From contig NZ_BCWR01000022.1 of the NCBI RefSeq assembly GCF_001592305.1, positions 38,512 through 102,511 of the forward strand: DNA of 64,000 bases. The letters are read 5' to 3'. Below the pieces are notes generated by a model, which was not told the origin of the DNA, searched no databases, and saw nothing but the letters and a program-made list of their open reading frames with translations. Position numbers and translations under genes: made by a program. Origin of the DNA: Hydrogenophaga taeniospiralis CCUG 15921 (GTDB lineage: Bacteria > Pseudomonadota > Gammaproteobacteria > Burkholderiales > Burkholderiaceae_C). Shown here in pieces: positions 8,123-17,839 of this stretch. The first letter of the stretch is position 1. Each line of letters starts with the position of its first letter.

Positions 8123-9439
8123 TCAGGCGTTCGCCAGGCGAGGATCCGACAACACGGCCCGGCGCCCCCGCTCCATGTTCACGGGCAGCAGCAACACAAG
8201 CCCCAGCAAAAACAGCAGCGCCGTGAACCCGATGGCCAGCCGCTGATTGCCCCCGGTGGCCCAGGTGATCGCGCCATAGCTCAGAGGCCCGATGATGCTG
8301 GCCAACCGGGTGGCGAAGGTCCACAGACCGTAGAACTCGGCCAATTGCCTGGGAGGCGCCAGCATGCCGGCCATCGCCCGGCCCGATGATTGGCTCGACC
8401 CCATGCACAGCCCGGCGATGGCGGCGGCGTACCAGAAACCACCCTTGGTGGTGGTGAGGGCCGCGATGATGCACGTCGCCATCCAGCCCACCAGGGTGAT
8501 GCCCAGGGCCAGCTTGTGACCCAGCCGGTCCTGCCAGTAACCAAACGCAAAAGCGCCCAGCGCAGCGGCGATGTTGAGCACGAAGATCAACACCATGGTC
8601 TCCTGCTGCACGAAGCCGATCACCTGCTCCGCGTAGATTGCGGCGAGCGTGATCGTCACCGCCACGCCACCCTGGTAGGCCGCAGCACAACCGAGCAACC
8701 ACATGAAGTCGCGGTAGTTGCGGGCATGGCGCAAGGTGTCACCCAATTGCCGCAGCGAAGCCTTGATACCAGAAACACCACCAGCCCCGGCAGTCGCCTG
8801 GGCGCGCTCGCGCAACAAGACCGTGGTGAAAACCGAGGCCACCGCAAAGATGCCCGCCGTGATCAACATGGTGACCGGCACGAACTGCCCCGCCGGCTGT
8901 CCCTGGGCTTGCGCCCAGATCACATAGGCCAGGCTCAGACCCAGCGCCAGCATGCCCCCCAGGTAGCCGAAACTCCAACCCCAGCCGCTGACCCTGCCCA
9001 TGGCCGACGGGCGCGCCAACTCGGGTAGAAATGCCGCGATCAGCGATTCGCCCCAGGCAAAGAACACGTTGGAAACCATGACGAGCAGCATGCCCAGCAC
9101 CACCGCGCCGGGGCCGACCAGGGCCAGCGCCGCGGTCGCCAGCACACAGCCCACCGTTGTGAGCAACAGCAAACGCTTTTTGGCGGCATGCCGGTCAGCC
9201 CACGCCCCGAGCGCGGGGATCGTGAACATGACCACCGCGTGCGACGCGCTCAAGGCCAAGGTCCAGGCGAATGTGGCCCAGTCCGCCCCGCCTGCGACAG
9301 AACCCACGAAGTAGGCCGCGAAAACCGCCGTGAGCACCACGGTGGTGTAGCCGGAATTGGCGAAATCGTACATTGCCCAGCCAAACACCTCGCGCTTGCG
9401 CACGCCCGGGTTCAGGGATTCGGAAGAAAACAGGGCCAT
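8123..9439 (-). CDS. MFS transporter, UMF1/Atg22-like family
   Basis: A 438-residue, 12-segment major facilitator. The N-terminus REVFGWAMYDFANSGYTTVV is typical of the UMF1 (Atg22-like) branch, whose bacterial members are poorly characterised and may move amino acids or other small solutes. The loop ALGAWADRHAAKKR after segment 2-3 fits the MFS A-motif. The ATG at 9439 and a GTG one codon earlier are equally close to a GGAG site, so the exact start is uncertain. It is transcribed alone, 87 bp downstream of the next gene on the same strand. Substrate unknown. Confidence 0.8.
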   Translation of the reverse strand: MALFSSESLNPGVRKREVFGWAMYDFANSGYTTVVLTAVFAAYFVGSVAGGADWATFAWTLALSASHAVVMFTIPALGAWADRHAAKKRLLLLTTVGCVLATAALALVGPGAVVLGMLLVMVSNVFFAWGESLIAAFLPELARPSAMGRVSGWGWSFGYLGGMLALGLSLAYVIWAQAQGQPAGQFVPVTMLITAGIFAVASVFTTVLLRERAQATAGAGGVSGIKASLRQLGDTLRHARNYRDFMWLLGCAAAYQGGVAVTITLAAIYAEQVIGFVQQETMVLIFVLNIAAALGAFAFGYWQDRLGHKLALGITLVGWMATCIIAALTTTKGGFWYAAAIAGLCMGSSQSSGRAMAGMLAPPRQLAEFYGLWTFATRLASIIGPLSYGAITWATGGNQRLAIGFTALLFLLGLVLLLPVNMERGRRAVLSDPRLANA

Positions 9440-9526
9440 CACCGCCGCTCCGGTCAGTTGGCGGTCGGCGACCGCCCCGTCATGCAGTCTAGTCGCGGCC
9501 CACGAAGAGCCGCATGGGGTTCACCA

Positions 9527-10150
9527 TCAGTGCAGATGGCGCGGCTTGCGCGGACCTCCGTGGCCGGAGGAGCCTCCGTGCCCCCTCGGTGGTTTGCCCA
9601 ACTGCATGGAATTGACCAAGGCATCAAAACGCTCAGTGAAAAGCTTGTCGATGGCTCCGACCACATCCGCGAGCTCAGCCGCGTCGAAATGGCGCTCCAT
9701 GACGTGGATCACGTCCTGCACCAGCAAGTCCCGCTGCACCTGCATGATGGCCGCCGGCGTGGGGCCCACGAAACACATCATGAAATCGTCGCGCGCCTCT
9801 TCTTCCGAGGCGTCATCTTCCTCGTCGAACTCGGCATCGTAGAACGACACCTCCAGTGGCGCGCCTGCCGAGGCAATTTCATTGAGCCCCATGCAGGCCT
9901 CTTCGATCACCTGACGGAAGTCCTCGTCGCCCGGGACCGTCCAGCACATCTGCAACACATGGGTTGCAGCATCGAAGCGGATGCCCGGTTCGTCTTCATA
10001 GGTGCTCTCCGCAGCGGCCGCCAGCGAGCGAGCGCCTGCGTATTGCCACAGAGGTTTGAGCGCCTCCTGGATCTGGCCGAACTCCACATCCTCACGCAGG
10101 GGCACATCCCCATGCACATGGATTTCGAAGGGCGCGTTGTATCGGGTCAT
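9527..10150 (-). CDS. Conserved acidic protein of unknown function
   Basis: I do not recognise a characterised family with certainty. The 207-residue protein is soluble, with no signal peptide or membrane segment. It is acidic in the middle (EFDEEDDASEEEARDD, about residues 108-124) and ends in a Gly/His/Arg-rich tail (PRGHGGSSGHGGPRKPRHLH). Predicted alternating strands and helices and the phrase MCFVGPTPAAIMQVQRDLLVQD look like a folded domain. Coding statistics, a clear ATG at 10150 and its isolated position between a tRNA cluster and the MFS gene support it as real. The His-rich tail may bind metal, but this is only a guess. Confidence 0.7.
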   Translation of the reverse strand: MTRYNAPFEIHVHGDVPLREDVEFGQIQEALKPLWQYAGARSLAAAAESTYEDEPGIRFDAATHVLQMCWTVPGDEDFRQVIEEACMGLNEIASAGAPLEVSFYDAEFDEEDDASEEEARDDFMMCFVGPTPAAIMQVQRDLLVQDVIHVMERHFDAAELADVVGAIDKLFTERFDALVNSMQLGKPPRGHGGSSGHGGPRKPRHLH

Positions 10151-10192
10151 GGAAACTCACTGTACCGGCGAAACCGGAAAAATCCTAGGGCC

Positions 10193-10285
10193 TGGTGCCT
10201 CGAACCGGGGTCGAACCGGTACGCCCCCTCACGGGAAAGCGGCGGATTTTAAGTCCGCTGTGTCTACCAATTTCACCATCGAGGC
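10193..10285 (-). tRNA. tRNA-Leu(UAA)
   Basis: A 93-nt type II tRNA with encoded CCA. Acceptor arms GCCTCGA / TCGAGGC pair fully; the anticodon loop CTTAAAA gives UAA; a long variable arm and the GGTTCGACC T-arm are present. It is the last member of the leftward tRNA cluster. Confidence 0.95.
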
Positions 10286-10383
10286 GGCGTTTGATTGTCG
10301 CAGGTTGGACCGAAGCCCCTGCTGCACAAGCCACTGGCCACACAGCGCCCCCAAAAGAGTATGAGGAGAGGCGTCACGAAATG

Positions 10384-10412
10384 AAAAAAGGGAAGCCTGG
10401 GCTTCCCTTTTT
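10384..10412 (-). terminator. Terminator downstream of the distal tRNA-Gly copy
   Basis: Stem AAAAAGGGAAGCC / GGCTTCCCTTTTT with a minimal loop; on the minus strand it ends in a T-run. It lies 7 bp past the tRNA-Gly 3' end and is almost identical to the hairpin at 10634-10661. It separates tRNA-Leu from the upstream tRNAs. Confidence 0.75.
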
Positions 10413-10418
10413 CAATAC

Positions 10419-10494
<76 letters not shown>

Positions 10495-10519
10495 ACTATC
10501 TCTGCTGCCTGTCAGTGAC

Positions 10520-10593
10520 TGGAGGCGCGACCCGGAGTCGAACCGGGCTAGACGGATTTGCAATCCGTTGCATAACCGATTTGCTATCGCGCC
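10520..10593 (-). tRNA. tRNA-Cys(GCA)
   Basis: A 74-nt tRNA with encoded CCA; acceptor GGCGCGA / TCGCGCC, anticodon loop TTGCAAA (GCA). It lies between the two tRNA-Gly copies. Confidence 0.95.
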
Positions 10594-10633
10594 CCATGCG
10601 AACGACAGGAAAAACCAGCCCTTCACAACTGAC

Positions 10634-10661
10634 AAAAAAGGGAAGCTGGGCTTCCCTTTTT
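10634..10661 (-). terminator. Terminator-like hairpin downstream of the proximal tRNA-Gly
   Basis: Stem AAAAAGGGAAGC / GCTTCCCTTTTT followed on the minus strand by a T-run. It differs from the hairpin at 10384-10412 by one base in the loop region. As it lies between tRNA-Gly copy 2 and tRNA-Cys, it should reduce expression of the later tRNAs unless readthrough or processing occurs. Confidence 0.7.
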
Positions 10662-10667
10662 CAATAC

Positions 10668-10743
<76 letters not shown>

Positions 10744-10771
10744 ATGTTTCTGATGTTTGTCAGAAGCTGGA

Positions 10772-10801
10772 ATTCTAGCGCAGAAAAACGCCTCTTTTCA
10801 A
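10772..10801 (-). promoter_or_regulatory. Sigma-70 promoter of the tRNA cluster
   Basis: On the minus strand TTGAAA (10796-10801) and TAGAAT (10772-10777) are separated by 18 bp. The expected start point is about 20 bp before the first tRNA-Gly. It lies in the gap after lon, so the tRNAs need not depend on lon transcription. Confidence 0.7.
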
Positions 10802-10821
10802 GCCCCCGCAAATTTTTTGAC

Positions 10822-13254
<2,433 letters not shown>

Positions 13255-13276
13255 TTCTCAACCTCAACAAAATGGG

Positions 13277-13303
13277 CAGATGGGGTTGATGCGGGCGATA
13301 TCA
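13277..13303 (-). promoter_or_regulatory. Sigma-32-type promoter upstream of lon
   Basis: On the minus strand TTGATA is followed after 13 bp by CCCCATCT, an exact match to the CCCCATNT -10 element of heat-shock promoters; the -35 differs from CTTGAAA at a few positions. The predicted start would leave a leader of about 16 nt that still contains the GAGG ribosome site. Confidence 0.55.
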
Positions 13304-13355
13304 ACCGGACGCATCGTCAACTTCGGCACGCACTCGCATCGCGTGCAGGCAGCGT

Positions 13356-14621
13356 TCAAGCCTGCTTGGCCGCTTCGCGGTACACCAGCAGCGGTGGCTT
13401 GTTCTCTTCGATGGTGGACTCGTCCACCACCACCTTCTCCACATTGCTCATGCTTGGCAGATCAAACATGGTGTCGATCAGCGCGTTTTCCAGTATCGAG
13501 CGCAGGCCACGGGCGCCGGTCTTGCGCGCCAGCGCCTTGCGGGCAATCGCCTTGAGCGCCGCCGGACGCACTTCCAGTTCAGCACCTTCCATGGACAGCA
13601 GCCGCGAAAACTGTTTGACCACGGCGTTCTTGGGTTCGGTCAGGATCTCGACCAGCGCATCCTCGCTGAGTTCGGACAGCGCAGCGATCACCGGCACACG
13701 CCCCACGAGCTCCGGGATCAGACCAAACTTGATCAGATCCTCGGGCTCGATTTCCTTGAACGCCTCGGTCAGGCTACGCTGCTTCTTGCTTTTGACCACG
13801 GCACCGAAACCAATGCCCGAGGCCTCGGTACGGTTTTCAATGATCTTCTCCAGCCCGGCGAAAGCACCACCACAGATGAACAGAATGTTGGTCGTGTCGA
13901 CCTGCAGGAAATCCTGGTTCGGGTGTTTGCGTCCGCCCTGGGGTGGCACCGATGCCATGGTGCCTTCGATGAGTTTGAGCAGGGCCTGCTGCACACCCTC
14001 GCCCGACACGTCGCGGGTGATGGACGGGTTGTCGGACTTGCGGGTGATCTTGTCGATCTCATCGATGTAGACGATGCCCTGCTGCGCGCGTTCGACGTCG
14101 TAGTTGCAGCTCTGCAGCAGCTTGGCCACGATGTTTTCCACGTCTTCGCCCACATAACCGGCTTCGGTCAGCGTGGTGGCGTCGGCCATGACGAAGGGCA
14201 CATTGAGCATGCGCGCCATGGTCTGGGCCAGCAGCGTCTTGCCCGAACCGGTGGGGCCGATCAGCAGGATGTTGCTCTTGGCCAGTTCCACATCGTCCTT
14301 GCGGGCGTTCTGCTTGTGGCGCAGGCGCTTGTAGTGGTTGTACACCGCCACCGCCAGCGCACGTTTGGCGCCTTCCTGCCCGATCACGTAGTTGTCGAGA
14401 TTGCTCTTGAGTTCGGCGGGCGTGGGCACGTCATCCCCGGAGGCCTTGACCGACTCCAGGCCGGGCAGCTCGTCGCGGATGATGTCGTTGCACAGGTCGA
14501 TGCACTCGTCGCAAATGAACACCGAGGGGCCGGCGATCAGCTTCTTGACCTCGTGCTGGCTCTTACCGCAAAACGAGCAGTAGAGCGCCTTTTCACTGGA
14601 GGTGGCTTTTTTGTCGGCCAT
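13356..14621 (-). CDS. clpX: ClpX, ATP-binding unfoldase of ClpXP
   Basis: A 421-residue AAA+ unfoldase that recognises tagged proteins and feeds them to ClpP. The N-terminal zinc domain has Cys15, Cys18, Cys37 and Cys40. Walker A GPTGSGKTLLAQT is near residue 120, Walker B VYIDEIDKI follows, the pore loop GYVGED is present, and the ClpP-docking IGF-type loop reads GIGFG. Length and domain order are normal. It lies 149 bp downstream of clpP and 101 bp upstream of lon, so it may be cotranscribed with clpP and also have its own start. Confidence 0.97.
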   Translation of the reverse strand: MADKKATSSEKALYCSFCGKSQHEVKKLIAGPSVFICDECIDLCNDIIRDELPGLESVKASGDDVPTPAELKSNLDNYVIGQEGAKRALAVAVYNHYKRLRHKQNARKDDVELAKSNILLIGPTGSGKTLLAQTMARMLNVPFVMADATTLTEAGYVGEDVENIVAKLLQSCNYDVERAQQGIVYIDEIDKITRKSDNPSITRDVSGEGVQQALLKLIEGTMASVPPQGGRKHPNQDFLQVDTTNILFICGGAFAGLEKIIENRTEASGIGFGAVVKSKKQRSLTEAFKEIEPEDLIKFGLIPELVGRVPVIAALSELSEDALVEILTEPKNAVVKQFSRLLSMEGAELEVRPAALKAIARKALARKTGARGLRSILENALIDTMFDLPSMSNVEKVVVDESTIEENKPPLLVYREAAKQA

Positions 14622-14663
14622 GGGTCTGGGGTTCCGGAATACGAGGGGAGTTCAATGACAACA

Positions 14664-14691
14664 ATGATAGTTCAAGCCCGCCAGGGGCCAA
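14664..14691 (-). promoter_or_regulatory. Possible sigma-70 promoter of clpX
   Basis: Minus-strand TTGGCC, 16 bp, TATCAT in the clpP-clpX gap. The -10 is good and the -35 moderate; this is a sequence match only. Confidence 0.35.
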
Positions 14692-14770
14692 ACGCTGGAA
14701 AAGGGGGCCGAATCGGTGCCGGTCTGCCAGACCAGGGGACACAAACCCGTACCGCCCCGCTCCAGAAACA

Positions 14771-15391
14771 TCAGGAGGCTGCCCCCGGGCGCTTGTCGAT
14801 GACCTTGTCGATCAGCCCGTATTCGGCCGACTCGGCCGCCGACAGGTAGTAGTCGCGTTCGGTGTCGCGCTCGATCTTTTCCAGCGGCTGGCCGGTGCGT
14901 TCGGCCAGGATCTTGTTGAGTTGCTCGCGCGTTTTCAGGATTTCGCGGGCATGGATCTCGATCTCGGTGGCCTGACCCTGGGTGCCGCCCAGCGGCTGGT
15001 GGATCATGACCTTGGAGTTGGGCAGCGCAAAGCGCTTGCCCTTGGCACCCGCGGCCAGCAGGAAAGCGCCCATGCTCGCGGCCATGCCGATGCACAGCGT
15101 GGACACGTCGGACTTGATGAAGTTCATGGTGTCGAAGATCGCCATGCCGGCGCTCACCGATCCACCGGGCGAGTTGATGTAGAAGGAAATGTCCTTGTCC
15201 GGGTTTTCGCTTTCCAGGAACAGCAACTGGGCCACCACCAGGTTGGCCGACTGGTCGTTGACCGGGCCCACCAGAAAGATGACGCGCTCCTTGAGCAGGC
15301 GCGAATAGATGTCGTAGGCGCGTTCGCCGCGACCCGACTGTTCGATCACCATGGGCACCATGCCCAAGCCTTGAATATCCATTGCGCTCAT
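14771..15391 (-). CDS. clpP: ClpP protease subunit
   Basis: A 206-residue serine peptidase that forms the tetradecameric barrel of ClpXP. The catalytic triad is Ser106 (GMAASMGAF), His131 (MIHQPLGG) and Asp180 (ERDTERD), with the family's usual spacing. The ATG at 15391 is preferred because GGAG lies 6 bases before it and it gives the normal length; the frame is open to 15484 but would add 31 unlikely residues. It is followed by clpX. A heat-shock-like promoter match lies about 90 bp upstream. Confidence 0.96.
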   Translation of the reverse strand: MSAMDIQGLGMVPMVIEQSGRGERAYDIYSRLLKERVIFLVGPVNDQSANLVVAQLLFLESENPDKDISFYINSPGGSVSAGMAIFDTMNFIKSDVSTLCIGMAASMGAFLLAAGAKGKRFALPNSKVMIHQPLGGTQGQATEIEIHAREILKTREQLNKILAERTGQPLEKIERDTERDYYLSAAESAEYGLIDKVIDKRPGAAS

Positions 15392-15482
15392 GCGTTTCTC
15401 CATGTATTGATGTATCGCCATGCCACTACTGTAACCAACCCGCCAAACCCGCCACACGGTTGCGGGCATGGCCCAGTCATGC

Positions 15483-15510
15483 ATATGGCGTGCCCGACGA
15501 AAAAGGCAAG
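15483..15510 (-). promoter_or_regulatory. Possible heat-shock promoter of clpP
   Basis: Minus-strand CTTGCCT, 13 bp, CGCCATAT. The -10 has one mismatch to CCCCATNT and the spacer is the same as at lon; the -35 is weak. Confidence 0.35.
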
Positions 15511-15522
15511 CGGGCGGGCATG

Positions 15523-15551
15523 AAAAAGGGCGGATTTCTCCGCCCTTTTTT
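15523..15551 (-). terminator. Intrinsic terminator downstream of tig
   Basis: Stem AAAAAGGGCGGA / TCCGCCCTTTTT with loop TTTC, 62 bp past the tig stop. A- and T-runs on either side make it active in both directions in principle. It isolates tig from clpP. Confidence 0.85.
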
Positions 15552-15613
15552 CACACCCCATTGTCCCGGACGGCGACCAAAGTCGCGCGACCGATCCCAG
15601 AGGGGAGAACCGT

Positions 15614-16924
15614 TCAGGCCTGGCCCATCAGTTCGTCGAAGCTGATCGCCTTCTCGGTGACCTTGGCCTTGGACAACACGAATTCGGTCACGTTGTTCTC
15701 GACCACGATGCCTTCGACTTCGGCCATGCGGCGGTTGTCGCCGGTGTACCAGCGCACCACGTCGGCGGGCTTCTCATAGGAGGCGGCCAGCTCTTCGATA
15801 TGGGCCTTGAGCTGCTCGGGCTTGGCGTGCAATTCGTTGGCGCGGACCAGCTCGGCCACCACGAGGCCCAGGCGCACGCGGCGCTCGGCCTGCGGACGGA
15901 ACAGCTCTTCGGGGATCGGCGCCTTGTCGGCGTCTTTCACACCGCGCTGCTTGAGGTCGGCACGGGCGCCTTCGATCAGGCGGTCGAGTTCGGACTGCAC
16001 CACCGACTTGGGCAGGTCCAGTTCGGCCTTGGCCACCAGCGCGTCCATCACGGCCTGCTTGTTGCGGGACAGCAGACGGAACTTGACCTCACGCTCCAGG
16101 TTCTTCTTGATGTCGGCACGCAGGCCGTCCACCGTGCCGTCGGCGATGCCAAGCGACTTGGCCAGGGCCTCGTCCACTTCGGGCAGATGGGCGGCTTCGA
16201 TCTTGTTGACCGTTACCAGGAAGTCGGCCGTCTTGCCGGCCACGTCCTTGCCGTGGTAGTCCTCGGGAAAGGCCAGCGGGAAGGTCTTGGACTCGCCGGA
16301 CTTCATGCCGCGCACGGCGTCTTCGAATTCCTTGAGCATCTGGCCGTCGCCGACGATGAACTGGAAGCCTTCGGCCTTGCCACCTTCAAAGGCTTCGCCG
16401 TCGATCTTGCCGGCAAAGTCGATGGTGACGCGGTCGCCGTCCTGGGCGGCCTGGTCCTGCGCGCGCTGCGCGAAGGTGCGGCGCTGCTTGCGCAAGATGT
16501 CCAGCGTGCGGTCGATGGCGGCATCGGTCACTTCGGCCGACACTTTTTCGATCTCGGCGGTGGACAGGTCTTCGATCTTGACTTCCGGGTACACCTCGAA
16601 GACCGCATCAAAGGCCAGCTGGCCTTCGGGCGCTTCTTCCTTTTCGGTGATCTTGGGCTGACCGGCCACGCGCAGCTTGGCTTCGTTGGCGGCCACGGCA
16701 AACGCCTCGCCCACCTTTTCGTTCATGACTTCGTAGTGCACCGAGTAGCCATAACGCTGGGCCACCACGTTCATCGGCACCTTGCCCGGACGGAAGCCGT
16801 CCATCTTGACGTCGCGCGCCACACGCTTGAGGCGGTTGGTCACCTCGGTCTGGATGACATTGGCTGGCAGCGTCAGCGTGATCTTGCGCTCAAGCTTTTC
16901 CAGGGTTTCAACGGTCACGGTCAT
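15614..16924 (-). CDS. tig: Trigger factor
   Basis: A 436-residue ribosome-bound chaperone with peptidyl-prolyl isomerase activity. The N-terminal ribosome-binding domain carries a variant of the signature loop (GFRPGKVPMNVV, about residues 44-55), the FKBP-type isomerase domain spans about 150-245 (DRVTIDFAGKIDGEAFEGG), and the long helical C-terminal domain follows. The ATG at 16924 has GGAG 6 bases upstream; a start four codons earlier has none. It lies just after tRNA-Leu(UAG) on the same strand and before clpP, the standard proteobacterial tig-clpP-clpX-lon order. Confidence 0.96.
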   Translation of the reverse strand: MTVTVETLEKLERKITLTLPANVIQTEVTNRLKRVARDVKMDGFRPGKVPMNVVAQRYGYSVHYEVMNEKVGEAFAVAANEAKLRVAGQPKITEKEEAPEGQLAFDAVFEVYPEVKIEDLSTAEIEKVSAEVTDAAIDRTLDILRKQRRTFAQRAQDQAAQDGDRVTIDFAGKIDGEAFEGGKAEGFQFIVGDGQMLKEFEDAVRGMKSGESKTFPLAFPEDYHGKDVAGKTADFLVTVNKIEAAHLPEVDEALAKSLGIADGTVDGLRADIKKNLEREVKFRLLSRNKQAVMDALVAKAELDLPKSVVQSELDRLIEGARADLKQRGVKDADKAPIPEELFRPQAERRVRLGLVVAELVRANELHAKPEQLKAHIEELAASYEKPADVVRWYTGDNRRMAEVEGIVVENNVTEFVLSKAKVTEKAISFDELMGQA

Positions 16925-16996
16925 GGTTTTCTCCAAAAGGGAAGTCGGTCAACCAGCCTGTCTGGCTCACCGGTGGAAATGCGTCTGTCTGAGCTG

Positions 16997-17083
16997 TGGT
17001 GCGCGGGGGGGGACTCGAACCCCCACACCATTGCTGGCGTCAGGACCTAAACCTGGTGCGTCTACCAATTTCGCCACCCGCGC
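16997..17083 (-). tRNA. tRNA-Leu(UAG)
   Basis: An 87-nt type II tRNA with encoded CCA; acceptor GCGCGGG / CCCGCGC; anticodon loop TTTAGGT (UAG); long variable arm. It lies 72 bp upstream of tig in the same direction. Confidence 0.94.
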
Positions 17084-17194
17084 GCCTTCATGTCATGCGG
17101 CCCGGTCACAGGGCTTTGCTCACCTTGTGCACCGGGTCGTCTGCTTCACGGCAACCTTAGATTGTAGCCGCTGCAGCTCCCGGGCCCGGAGGAT

Positions 17195-17839
17195 TCAGGC
17201 CCCGAGCCGTTGGCGCAATGCCCGCACGGCGCTGCCCGGTGTGGTGAGCACCGGCAACCCCACCGCCCGTTGCACCACCGGCTGGGCGCGCGCCATGCTG
17301 AACTGGGCCAGCGCGATCAGGTCGCAACCCTGCCCGGCCAGCCATTGCGCGGCCTCGACGACCCGCTGGTCATGCCCGGCAAGGTCCCCCCGGTTCAGTG
17401 CGTCCAGCGCGCCCTCGGCGAGACGGGTCACGAGTTCGACCCTTTCCGGGAACTCGGGCGGCATGGACACCAGGGTGGGTGCGAACGAGGCGATCAACCC
17501 GATGCGCCGGCCCAGACCCACCGCCTCGTCCACCATGGCCTCGTTCGGTTTGAGCACCGGCATGTGTGGCCGGCGCGCCGCCACCGCCTCAATGCAAGGG
17601 CCGAACGCCGAGCAGGTGAACAGGATGGCCTGCGCCCCGGTGCCCTCGGCATAGGCCGCGAGCGCCTCGAACCGCCGGTGCATGGCCTCGTCCAGCCCCC
17701 CACCGTCGCGGGCCAGATCGGCCGACAGGCTGTCGTCCAGCAGGTTCATGCGTACCGCCTCGGGCCAGGCGCGTTCCAGCTCGTCGTTGATCGGCGCGAC
17801 CGAATGCGACAGCGCGTGGATCAGCGCCAGACGGGTCAC
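17195..17839 (-). CDS. Asp/Glu racemase-family protein
   Basis: A 214-residue member of the Asp/Glu/hydantoin racemase family (PF01177). The first active-site cysteine lies in ILFTCSAFGPC; the position of the second one is LIALAQFSMAR, where the cysteine seems to be missing, so true racemase activity is uncertain and a decarboxylase or isomerase role is possible. The start is GTG at 17839, overlapping the TRAP permease stop as GTGA with GGGAG 6 bases before it, so it is translationally coupled. Its place as the last gene after a TRAP transporter and aminotransferase suggests it processes the imported acid. Confidence 0.8.
   Translation of the reverse strand: MTRLALIHALSHSVAPINDELERAWPEAVRMNLLDDSLSADLARDGGGLDEAMHRRFEALAAYAEGTGAQAILFTCSAFGPCIEAVAARRPHMPVLKPNEAMVDEAVGLGRRIGLIASFAPTLVSMPPEFPERVELVTRLAEGALDALNRGDLAGHDQRVVEAAQWLAGQGCDLIALAQFSMARAQPVVQRAVGLPVLTTPGSAVRALRQRLGA

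Noticed and set aside
17161..17166. TACAAT as -10 of the tRNA-Leu(UAG)-tig promoter
   Set aside because: No acceptable -35 at the right distance.
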